64,000 nucleotides of DNA from Turbatrix aceti (lineage: Eukaryota; Nematoda; Chromadorea; Rhabditida; Panagrolaimidae). A program made the position numbers and the translations under genes. Every line of letters starts with the position of its first letter. Within the stretch, counting starts at the first letter, position 1. The DNA is taken from contig OZ017770.1 of NCBI GenBank assembly GCA_963969345.1, positions 8,565,246 to 8,629,245 on the forward strand, given 5' to 3'. Positions 11,925-20,766 of the stretch are shown here, piece after piece. Under the pieces are notes generated by a model. The model did no database searches. It saw only the letters and a list, made by a program, of their open reading frames with translations, and was not told the origin of the DNA.

Positions 11925-12400
11925 AAATCGTTCGCATATAAAATGTATAATTGATTGATTAATTGAAATAAATAATGTCGCTGAACCTTTTTACCGATCT
12001 TATTTTCAGCTCATTATGGAAAAAATATTTCTTATTACGATCAAGGCATAAAACCGGATTCAAAATCATGTCGCCGGATGCTTGATTGAGTTGGTCAGAC
12101 CGACCTGTTGAGGGAATAACGTAGGATTATACACACCTCCGGGTTCCAAAAAAATTCTCCGTTTATCATGTGGACACCGTATCGGGTTTTAACCGACAAA
12201 AACAGAAACGAAAAATTGATCTCAGTCTAGGCGCAAAGAAACGGATTTTAAAAGAGATTTCGTCAGGTCAACTTTTGTTTTTTTTTGAGTTTGAACATAT
12301 CATTTAGAACGACAACAATTATTTTACACAAAACAGTTTTTGCAGAACATTATTTATTTCAATCAATCAATCAATTAATCTATTTTTATGCAAATGATTT
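11925..12400. other. Convergent 3' interval between copies B and C
   Basis: Both 3' flanks lie here. The left part matches the 3' flank of copy A (including AATAAATAATG after the stop), and the right part matches the flank of the relic at 9691 and of copy D. No gene seen. Confidence 0.6.
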
Positions 12401-13504
12401 TTACTTTTTGATTTCGGCAAAGCCAAGGCGTTTTTGTCCGACGTCAAAGACCGTGCAATACGAGCGAATGAAAGGGTCGCCAAGTAGGAATCCAGGAAGT
12501 CTAACTAAAGCAATCGATTCGATAGCTAAGACAAGATTCCCATCACCGAGATCAACAACGTATTGACTGGGGGGGATCGTAAGCTTTTTTCCACTGATAG
12601 TCAATTCGATATCGGGTGCGGCGGACGCCGATGAAACAGTATACACTCCAGAAGTGGGATCTATGGTGGCATTACTTTGGCTTACAATAGAATTCACTAG
12701 ATCTTGGGGTAACAATAGCATCGTTGTTCCAGTGTCCGCAATGGCTGTTTTGCTAACTCCCTGATACTCCTGTTCAAAATTACCGGCCTTGACTTTATCA
12801 ACGTCAAATTGATAATAGTATGCCTTGGTCAGATTGATGTATACCACGTCGCTTGAGCAATGTTCTGTATCCAGTCCGCCAAAAGTGATTTGTCCGCCGG
12901 GACCATCAGCAGTTGCTGGTTGGTCTTTTTCGTAGTATGCAGTGAAAATTGGTTCATCAAACAAACCTTGATTGACTGCTTCAATGAATGGTGGTACGGT
13001 GTTCTCTGGAGAAAGAGACTGGAAAGCCAAACCCAGAGTTCCACAATTTGGTGATGGAATAAGATCCGTATCAGAAGTAACTTGTCCAAAAGTTACATTT
13101 TGTACGACTACCCTTTCTTCGGTTGCTCCACCAAATGCAAAGGTATCGACTGCGAGAAATCCTGTTGCACTTCCTCTGCCATATTGAATTGAAAATGGTT
13201 TACCGTTTTTTATGTAGGTAGAGGATTTGTTTGAGTAAAAGCCCTTTGAGCCAGCGTTAGGATCAGTTGCGTCCCTGACCCAGAAATCAGCAGATCCTGT
13301 GTCTAGAATAACTTCAAATACTTGAGGTGGTGTACCAAGAGAAATGTTGCCCAAATATGCCAGGTTGTCAAGATCGGAAAGATGTTCATGAAACGGATTC
13401 TTTAGTCGCCGAACTTGATTTTTGACGACTCGGCGAATTACTTCCATTTTGACGACGACTGCAGCTGCTATGCCAACCAAGGCGAAAAGCACGAGTAGCT
13501 TCAT
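12401..13504 (-). CDS. Secreted aspartic protease, copy C
   Basis: Intact, intronless, 367 aa, transcribed towards copy B. The start at 13504 begins the signal peptide MKLLVLFALVGIAAAVVV. Catalytic motifs DTGSADFW and DTGTT are present, with the same cysteine-poor N-lobe as copy B. Differences from the paralogues cluster in surface loops such as the AYYYQFDVDKVKAGNF region and the segment after VSQSNAT. Expected role: secreted or lysosomal peptide hydrolysis at acid pH. An upstream in-frame ATG (13552) would add 16 residues before the signal peptide and is unlikely to be used. Confidence 0.93.
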   Translation of the reverse strand: MKLLVLFALVGIAAAVVVKMEVIRRVVKNQVRRLKNPFHEHLSDLDNLAYLGNISLGTPPQVFEVILDTGSADFWVRDATDPNAGSKGFYSNKSSTYIKNGKPFSIQYGRGSATGFLAVDTFAFGGATEERVVVQNVTFGQVTSDTDLIPSPNCGTLGLAFQSLSPENTVPPFIEAVNQGLFDEPIFTAYYEKDQPATADGPGGQITFGGLDTEHCSSDVVYINLTKAYYYQFDVDKVKAGNFEQEYQGVSKTAIADTGTTMLLLPQDLVNSIVSQSNATIDPTSGVYTVSSASAAPDIELTISGKKLTIPPSQYVVDLGDGNLVLAIESIALVRLPGFLLGDPFIRSYCTVFDVGQKRLGFAEIKK

Positions 13505-13754
13505 GGTTGAGAATGATGATTCTTCGAAAGACAGGTCAGTATTTATTTGCACCTAAAACAATTGAAGCCAGGCAAAATGATATCAATGGGTAGCGTTCCA
13601 TTCAACTGCGAAAGAATGCCTGGCTGCGATATTCCGTAAACAATATGGCCGTTAAATAAAATAAAATTTAACTGTGTCTGATTTGGGATTCAAATCAACG
13701 TCAATTGTTTAAAAAAAAAGTTTTACACAATACATACATATTATCAGCGTTTAA
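13505..13754 (-). promoter_or_regulatory. 5' flank of protease copy C, interrupted by a transposon
   Basis: Matches the 5' flank of copy D (16387-16633) up to the TTAA at 13751-13754, where the terminal-inverted-repeat element begins. The rest of the flank resumes at 14907 beyond the element. The conserved ATAAATA/GCCAGGC promoter-proximal words are kept. Confidence 0.6.
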
Positions 13755-14902
13755 CAGCCACTCTGCGAGCCGATTTATTTCCGACGACACAGGCATTTTA
13801 CACCTTCCGATGTAGGCACCTATGGTTTCTGGTAAAATATGATTTCTGGTATTTTCTCCTGTTTTTGCCCGTTTTTTTGGCTCCAATATCCGTATATTGC
13901 CCCGCGAAGCGGTTTTCTTAGGCCAATCTTGTAGCTTGATTTCTTCTCTATCGGAAAAAGTGAAAGAAAAAATACATCAGCTCCATCAATTTTTGTTATG
14001 AATTTTTATATAGCGCCAGCTCGATCTAAAATAGTTGAAAAAGCGCACAGATTCGGTGACCGTTCCAGTGTTGTCGGGTACCCGACCCAAAACCCGACCC
14101 GAAAACAAACCCGACCCAAAATTTCGGGTTTTTGGGTCGGGTACCCGGAAGTTTCGGGTACCCGACTGCAAGCGTGGAGGGTTCCCAGCTTGCTACCAAT
14201 TCCTCGTAGGCACACAATACTTCGTAGACGTTAGTTTATCCGTAGTAACAATCGTACAACAACACTGATGGTAGGTAATCTCCGTTGACAAGCTAGATGA
14301 TGACGACGACTCGACGCGTCCTACCCAGGACCGGCGCACAACACGCGCGACCTGCTTGCCGCTAGCTCCGCTGACCAGAAATGATGACTCGGCGTCATCA
14401 GTCGCTGCCGATCTGCCTATCTTGCCGACGCACGCTTCTCTCGTGGCTGCACACGTTCTCTGCCTCGCGCGCGTGGCTCGCTTGCCAGTCCCTGGGAGAT
14501 CGGTCACACAGTCCCGGCACCACCGACAACACTGGTATTTAATATACGGATAGTGGAGCCAAAAAACGGGCAAAAACAGGCGGAAAAACCAGAAATCATC
14601 TTTTTTCAAAAAAGTCAGATGTTTTTTGAAAAAAGTAAATACGCCAGTCGATTTCTCGTGCCAAACTACCCTGTATACCAAAAATCAGAATTTTTAAAGC
14701 ATTTTGAAAGTTTGACGTCGTCAATTGCAGAAACCGTATCTCAAGAATCCGGCATCTAAAAAATTTATGATATGGGTTTTTGGACCTTCGTGTCTATGGG
14801 TTTTGGACCTTCGTGTCCATCTAACTATGGCACAAAACATCGGAAGGTGTGTTGCACCATCCACCTCATATTTAGTAAATAAATCGGCTCGCATAGTGGC
14901 TG
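13755..14902. mobile_element. 1.15-kb DNA transposon-like element with TIRs and TTAA target duplication
   Basis: Left end CAGCCACTCTGCGAGCCG and right end (reverse complement) CAGCCACTATGCGAGCCG are inverted repeats that continue through GATTTATTT. Weaker subterminal matches follow: CACCTTCCGATGT, then GCCCGTTTTTTTGGCTCC near 13867 against 14550. Both sides carry TTAA (13751-13754 and 14903-14906). The 5' flank of protease copy D has the uninterrupted site with one TTAA (16630-16633). No transposase frame is visible, so it is non-autonomous. TTAA would fit piggyBac-like elements; since TTAA contains TA and TAA, Tc1/mariner or PIF/Harbinger cannot be excluded. The interior holds a GGGTACCC tract and a GC-rich block. 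Confidence 0.85.
14060..14170. repeat. GGGTACCC-type dispersed repeat, copy 2 (inside the TIR element)
   Basis: Starts AGTGTTGTCGGGTACCCGAC and continues with alternating ACCCGA and TCGGGT words to GGGTACCCGACTGC. Orientation is inverted relative to the end shared with copy 1. It may be a nested insertion or an integral part of the element. Confidence 0.7.
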
Positions 14903-15282
14903 TTAAGCCATTGTTTTATCATCTCTGCTCGTTTGCCTTGATTGCCCACGTTTTTTTAATTATGCTGCAATGCTGGGATGAATCTTTGTACAGCAATACG
15001 TACAGAAATTTATTATATCTCAAAATTAAGGATCGTTAATATCACATCATTTCAATTTGATGCATTTATTCAATTGGTAATGGAAATTGGGCACTCTACT
15101 ATCCGTTTTCTGTTATCCGACGTCAAGAAATAAAACTTAAAAAAGATTTTGCGACGTCAATTTTTGTTTTTTTTTTGTGTTTGAACATACCATTTAGAAC
15201 GACAACGATTATTTTACACAAAACAGTTTTTGCACAACATTGTTTATTTCAATCGAATAATCATTTTATATGCAAATGATTT
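14903..15282. other. Remainder of the copy C 5' flank joined to the copy D 3' flank
   Basis: 14907 to about 15035 matches 16634-16785 upstream of copy D (GCCATTGTTTTATC, ATGCTGGGATGAA, AGCAATACGTACA). From about 15130 the sequence matches the 3' flanks of copies C and B. This shows that the protease genes C and D were tandemly duplicated with their flanks. Confidence 0.65.
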
Positions 15283-16386
15283 TTACTTTTTAATTTTGGC
15301 GAAGCCAAGGCGTTTTTGTCCGACGTCAAAGATCGTGCAATACGAGCGAATGAAGGGGTCGCCAAGTAAGAATGAAGGCCATCCAACATATGAATTCGAT
15401 TCGATAGCCAAGATAAGATTCCCATCACCAAGATCAACGACGTACTGACTGTTAGGGATCGTAAGCTTTTTTCCACTGATAGTCAATTCGATATCGGGTG
15501 CGGAGGAAGTCGATGGAACAGTGTACATTCCGGAAAGTGGATCTATGGTGGCGTTACTTTGGCTCACGATAGAATTCACTAAATCATCGGGTAACATTAG
15601 CACCGTTGTTCCAGTGTCCGCAATGGCGTTTTTATCATCTTCATGATACTTCTGGACAAAATTACCGGCCTTGACTTTATCGACGTCAAACTGATAATAG
15701 TTTGCCTCGGTCAGATTAATGTATTTCACGTGGCTTGAGCAATGTTCTGTATCCAATCCGCCAAAAGTGATTTGTCCGCCGGGACCATCAGCAGTTGCTG
15801 GTTGGTCTTTTTCGTAGTATGCAGTAAAAATTGGTTCATCAAACAAACCTTGATTGACTGCTTCAATAAATGGTGGCACGGTATTATCCTCAGAATCAGA
15901 CTGGAAAGCCAAACCGAGAATTCCATAAGTTGGAGATTTAACTATGCCTTGATCAACAGTGACTTGAGCGAAAGTAACATTTTGTACAACGACCCCGTCA
16001 TCGGTTGCTCCGCCAAAAGCAAAGGTATCAACACCAAGAAATCCGGACGCAGCTCCAGAACCATATTGAATTGAAAATGATTTACCGTTTTTTTGGTAGG
16101 TAGAGGATTTTTTTGAGTTAAAGCCCCTTTTGCCAGCGTTAGGATCAGTTGCGTCCGCGACCCAGAAATCAGCAGATCCTGTGTCTAGAACAACTTCGAA
16201 CACTTGAGGTGGCGTACCAAGAGAAATGTTGCCCAAATATGCCACATTGTTGATGTCGGAAAGATGTTCATGAAACGGATTCTTTAGACGCCGAACTTGA
16301 TTTTTGACGACTCGGCGGAACAAGTCCATCTTGACGACGGCGGCAGCTGATATGCCGACCAAGGCAAGAAGAACGAGTACCTTCAT
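15283..16386 (-). CDS. Secreted aspartic protease, copy D
   Basis: Intact, intronless, 367 aa, same strand as copy C. Signal peptide MKVLVLLALVGISAAAV, basic propeptide, DTGSADFW and DTGTT catalytic motifs, QYGSGAASGF flap region, and an AKIKK C-terminus where the others have AEIKK. It is the most divergent full-length copy in the middle of the gene. Upstream DNA keeps the ATAAATACTGGCCTGTC box seen before copies A and B. Function as for copy B. Confidence 0.93.
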   Translation of the reverse strand: MKVLVLLALVGISAAAVVKMDLFRRVVKNQVRRLKNPFHEHLSDINNVAYLGNISLGTPPQVFEVVLDTGSADFWVADATDPNAGKRGFNSKKSSTYQKNGKSFSIQYGSGAASGFLGVDTFAFGGATDDGVVVQNVTFAQVTVDQGIVKSPTYGILGLAFQSDSEDNTVPPFIEAVNQGLFDEPIFTAYYEKDQPATADGPGGQITFGGLDTEHCSSHVKYINLTEANYYQFDVDKVKAGNFVQKYHEDDKNAIADTGTTVLMLPDDLVNSIVSQSNATIDPLSGMYTVPSTSSAPDIELTISGKKLTIPNSQYVVDLGDGNLILAIESNSYVGWPSFLLGDPFIRSYCTIFDVGQKRLGFAKIKK

Positions 16387-16790
16387 GGTTGAGAATGATG
16401 ATTTTTTGGCAGACAGGCCAGTATTTATTTGCATCTAAAACGAATAATGTTCGTCTTGACGTCTGGCAGACGGATAACAATGGCTACCGTTCTATTCAAC
16501 TCCGGGGAAATGCTTGGCTCCGATGTCTCGTAAACAATATCACCGTTAAATAAAACAATTTAAAAACGTCTGATTTAAGATTCGAAGCATCGTCAATTGT
16601 TAAAAAACGTTACACCCAATCATCTGCGTTTAAGCCATTGTTTTATCTTCCCTTCTCGTTTACCATGATTTTATTCATTGCTCCCGTTTTTTAAATCATG
16701 ATGCAATGTTGGGATGAAGCTTCGTATAGCAATACGTACACAACGCAGTGGAATGTTTATTATATCTTAAAATTAATTATCCACATCAGA
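16387..16790 (-). promoter_or_regulatory. 5' flank of protease copy D
   Basis: Homologous to the split 5' flank of copy C (13505-13754 plus 14907-15035) and carrying the empty TTAA site at 16630-16633. The proximal 60 bp retain the promoter-like box conserved in all four genes. Confidence 0.6.
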
Positions 16791-16964
16791 ACAGTCTCAG
16801 ACGCCAACAATCTCAATCGTTCTCACTTTCCGAAGCGGCAGTACCACGGACGAGGTGACGACAACAGGGACGGCGACGGCCGTTTGCGGTGGAAGAAGTT
16901 TGAGGCTGAAAGTTAACGCGACGTCAGCTGAAAGGCGTGTTGGAGCAGGATTTGAATGAATGAC

Positions 16965-17310
16965 TGTGATAGTAGTAATAAGCTGATTGGTTGTAAGCTA
17001 ATTGGTACCGGGACTGGTTGACCATTCTCCCAGGACGAGCCCCGAGCGCGAGGCAGAGAACATGTGCGGCCACGAGGTAAGCGTGATTGGCAGCGACCGA
17101 TGAAGCAAAGTCATCATTCCGGTAGCAGCAGGCAGTTGCGCGTGGCAAGCGCTCGTCCCGGTTGGGACACGCAGCGCTCGTCGTCATCGAGTCATCGCTT
17201 ACGTCTAATTGTTCACGGTTGTTGTACGGGAGATTCTACTGATAAACTATTGTCCACTACAAAGTGTCTGAGGTCTACGAGGAAGCGCGAGCTAGCTGGG
17301 AGTACCCCGG
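16965..17310 (-). repeat. Diverged inverted copy of the TIR element's GC-rich interior
   Basis: On the minus strand it matches about 14170-14535: CCAGCTAGCTCGCGCTTCCT against the start of that block, GAATGATGACT..CATCGGTCGCTGCC and ACATGTTCTCTGCCTCGCGC further on. No TIRs were found beside it. It lies on the other side of protease copy D in opposite orientation, so the two blocks form a large inverted pair around that gene. Confidence 0.65.
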
Positions 17311-17404
17311 TAGCACTAATGTAAGGTCACGACCAGAGTTCAATTTTGCTAACAATTTGTGTAAAAAAAGGCAAAAGTCATCTAAACGACGAAAAACGTG
17401 AAAC

Positions 17405-17840
17405 TCACAAAATATGTTGAGACCAGAAGTCACTGATGCTCAGGGGGGGCACTGTCGAGGAGGGGAGATCACATGCAACTTTTAAAGTGTGGATGTTCTT
17501 TTTTATCTCGTTCGAGATCTCGGCTTGGCTTATAAAAAACACGAGTTTAAAACACTCTATTGTTTTTTTCGCATCTTCAATAGATTTTTCAAAGTGCAAA
17601 GATTGAAACCATTCTTTTGCAATTTTCAATCGCTCAATTTTGTTCGAAGCGTTCCAATACTTGTCGACAATCTAAAAACAGCAAATAACAATTAAAATAA
17701 GTTAGGAAACACCTTGAAATCGATGATGTAGAGCGAACCCTTTCCGTCAAGACCGTGGTTGGCCAATTGAAGGTCCTTCAGGACAAAAAGGCACCGAACT
17801 AATTCTAGGTAACCGCAGAACGAAATTGAACAACGTGATC
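17405..17840 (-). pseudogene. 3' fragment of a kinase-like gene
   Basis: Two minus-strand exons, about 17840-17713 and 17671-17405, are separated by a well-formed 41-nt intron (AAG/GTGTTT ... TTTTTAG). The first encodes FVLKDLQLANHGLDGKGSLY followed by IIDFK, resembling the catalytic-loop/DFG region of kinase-like folds (D....N, then hydrophobic-IDF). The second encodes a helical segment (IVDKYWNASNKIERLKIAKE onwards) ending at the TGA/TAA side of 17405. Upstream the frame meets a stop, and a GGGTTACCC repeat follows, so the 5' part is missing. The family is not identified. Confidence 0.5.
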
Positions 17841-17929
17841 TTCAAAGCCGATTTAAATGAAAATTTGCGCATAGCCGAAAAGCGTCCTCTGATCCAACTC
17901 AAGTGTTGGTTTAGACAAGATCCAAGAGA

Positions 17930-18012
17930 AAGAAAGAGTCGGGTTACCCAAACTTTGGGTCCGGGCTTCGGATCGGGTTATCCGAATTTTTGGGTATCCG
18001 TCAACACTCCTA
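17930..18012. repeat. GGGTACCC-type dispersed repeat, copy 3 (degenerate)
   Basis: GTCGGGTTACCCAAAC ... GGGTATCCGTCAACACT. The shared terminal word is the same as in copies 1 and 2, with substitutions. It abuts the truncated kinase-like fragment. Confidence 0.6.
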
Positions 18013-19044
18013 ATGATAACTAACCACTGAGTAACAGTGAAATAAATACGTAAATAAATACGGAAGTATGTTTATGTGGCTCCTAGCACCTGCACCACGC
18101 TCCTATAAAGCGGGTGACATCTATGATGGTTGTCATTACGTGCTTAATTCCGTTGAACTCCGAATTTTGCTGATCTCGAGTTTTGCTCATGGTCGGAGAA
18201 GTAAAGGCAAGGTTGACTGATTTCAGCATTTTGAGAACTTTGAATACAACGAAACGCTTGGTAACTTGCCAGGCATGTCAGAAAGGGGCCGTGGACCTCA
18301 TGGGACCGGGGGCGGCCCTGTCCCCCGGGAGTAGGGAGCCGATTTAGGCAAACCCCCGATGTCAGGCTCCCCAAATTTTTTTTCCTATCTTGAAAGACCA
18401 AAAACAACGTAGTAGGGGTATGTAGAGCCAATTTTGGTATAAATTTTTTTGACATTTTTTTTTAATATGAAAAAATTATTTTGTAAAGGAGAGCATAGGG
18501 GGGGGGATGGGGTCAAAAAGGCGGGGCCGAGGGGACCAGGACAAAAAAATTTCGGCCCCATCGTTGCGCACAATGCTTGAAATATTACTACAGGAAATTT
18601 TTATTCTATTTTGATTATTACTGACCTCAACCTCTTGCACAACAATAACAAGTCCACAAACACTAAATGCACAAGAAAAAGAGAGAGTCAAAAGGAATAT
18701 GCATCCTCCTAGGACGAGCTCGCTGAAGACTAAACTTCTATCGCTGAAACCGTTGTGTGTTTTTTTCTGTTTTGAATAGTGAGTGCACAGGTCATACTTA
18801 TTGTTAACAGCGATGGTCCGAGGGTGCCAGAACTCAACATTGTCAATCGATTGAACACACATTACTTTTCTATTGTTCGCTTTTTTTCGTCGTTGTTTTT
18901 TTTTTGCTTTGTACGTTTTTATTATTACTCTTGCTTTTTGATCCGAATAAAAAGTTAAATCCCAAACTATTCAAGTATAATATTACGTATGAGTTTGTTT
19001 AATTGCCGTTTTTTGTTATGATCAGTTGTTCGATTCGCCAATTT
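18013..19044. other. Intergenic, with G/C-run repeats
   Basis: No gene seen. Two G-rich patches stand out: about 18286-18380 (GGGGGCGGCCCTGTCCCCC, partly self-complementary) and about 18488-18560 (a run of ten Gs, then GGATGGGG and GGCGGGGCCGAGGGG). They resemble transposon or repeat debris and could form G-quadruplexes. Confidence 0.45.
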
Positions 19045-19430
19045 TCAGCGCTCGCTCTTCTCGCGCTCTTTGAGCAATTCCATTTTACGTGCTCGCTCTT
19101 TTAGTTCCAAAAATTTTCGCGCTCGCTTTGCTCGCGCTCTTTTATCTTCAGATCCTCTGCCTTTGCTATGCTCGCGCTCGTGAGTCGAGCAGGAGCGAAC
19201 ATGGCTCACACAAGAAAAGTGAGTCACAAATTCAGTCCCTCACTAATAGAAAGACCGCATATTGCTTGGAGATACCCCCCAACATAGTGTTTTTGGTCGA
19301 AACCACCAGTATTTTAGTATTTGTAGCACTAAATTTATAGTGAGCAGTTCAATTTTACGTGCTCGTTCTGCTCACGCTCTAAGTTTCAAAAATTTTCGTG
19401 CCTGCTCCACTCGCGATCGTGTGCTCATTA
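19045..19430. repeat. GCTCGCTC-rich short repeats upstream of the DDI1-like gene
   Basis: Two direct copies of an about 60-80 bp motif (TTTTACGTGCTCG near 19082 and 19352, followed in each by AAAAATTTTCG), embedded in many GCTCGCTC/GCGCTC words. The array ends about 25 bp before the first splice acceptor of the next gene, so it must overlap its promoter or 5' leader. Confidence 0.65.
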
Positions 19431-19460
19431 AGTTAGTATATATTTTTATTTCAGAACCTA

Positions 19461-20708
19461 ATGAACTTTTTCAAGTTCACTCTGCGTCATCCGGACGAGG
19501 TTGAAACCATCACCACCGCGGATTCCACGACTTTGCGTAATCTATGGTGGTTCAACTTCAAAGAAGTTTCATCGCGCTATTACCTGTGCGTTGATGGAAA
19601 ATTGTTTCTAATTGACCCATATGTATCCCAGCAGAGGCTCAAGGTATTTATTTTTATCGTGTTTTTTTTTCAGGCTTATTATTGGCAATTATATTTCAGG
19701 ATTTCGGCATCCGCAATAAATCCAATGTCTGGGCCATACCGATCAGGCCTCTCCGCTATACGCTGAGTTCCGCAGTTCGTAACATTGTCAAAGCCATTGA
19801 CGTTCCTCCGCGGCATCCAGGAGCTCCGATGTCGGAAGCTGTACGCAAGGAGCTGCTCTTTATGCAATTCTTCTTTCCTATCGTTCCTACATGCTTTTCC
19901 GTTCGATTTCCAGATGCCGAAGACACTTCTAACTTTCGTAAGTGCGGTTTTTCTTTCAGACATCAGTTTTTTTTTACTTTCAGGTGTGTTTTGTGAAACC
20001 CTCGAACACTGCGACCGTGTAGCAGCGGAAAATCGTCAAAGATTCGCCAGGAGGCCGACTCGGGAGCTGAAATTCTTGATTCGACAGTACAACAAATACG
20101 AAAAATACAAGTACTGTATCGATTGGTGTCAAAGCGGTCCAGAGGATGCGATTATCCAGATATTACCCGGCCCATTTGTTGTCATACAGTTGGGTTCCGA
20201 GCGAACAGCCGCAGTCGTGGACGATTCGATCGAATACAGTGCCATACCGATGGTGTTGGCCAAAAAGATCAAATACACAACGGAGAGAACTGTGAGCAAC
20301 GTCCAAGGACAAGGCGGTATCATCCACAATGTCAAAATTCATGTCACGGAGGTCATCATGCAGAATGCGTCCTTTTGGATGAATTTCACGATCTCCAACA
20401 CGCACAACGAGTCTGTTGTTATCGGCCGCGAATTCTTGCGGCTTTATGGCTACACCATCGACTTCTACAACAATGAGCTTATCGCGCAGGATCACTCTAT
20501 TCCGTTCATTATCACAAAGAAATACACATCCATCACCCGCAAGCCCGCAGCTCCTTTTCTACACAAAGTTGACATCGTTTGTCACCGGCTGTGTCAACTT
20601 GGATTTCAACCGAGCGCCGTCAAACAAGCCCTGGAATACACAAATCGCGATATCTTCGACGCTTACAAGCTTCTGAAGTACAAAGTGCCTCAGTATCTTT
20701 GTTTTTAA
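19461..20708 (+). CDS. ddi-1: DDI1-like UBL/retroviral-protease/UBA protein
   Basis: Exons 19461-19643, 19700-19937 and 19984-20708 give 381 aa. Residues about 1-85 form a ubiquitin-like domain (ending RLKDFGIRNKSNVWAIPI). About 130-165 is a basic helical stretch, about 170-295 a retroviral-type aspartic protease domain (FVVIQLGSERTAAVVDDSI ... VVIGREFLRLYGYTIDF), and about 325-370 a UBA domain (VDIVCHRLCQLGFQPSAVKQ..). This order is that of DDI1 proteins, proteasome shuttles that cleave polyubiquitinated substrates such as SKN-1A/NRF1. Oddly, the active site DSGA/DTGA reads DDSI: the catalytic Asp position is kept, but the Ser/Thr-Gly-Ala that positions it is lost. Proteolysis may be impaired, leaving a scaffold or shuttle role. 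The start follows a splice acceptor at 19454. Confidence 0.8.
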
Positions 20709-20766
20709 TCATATTATTTTACTTCTTTAGAATAAATATTCGTTACCAGGCGAAGTATGTCCGGAT

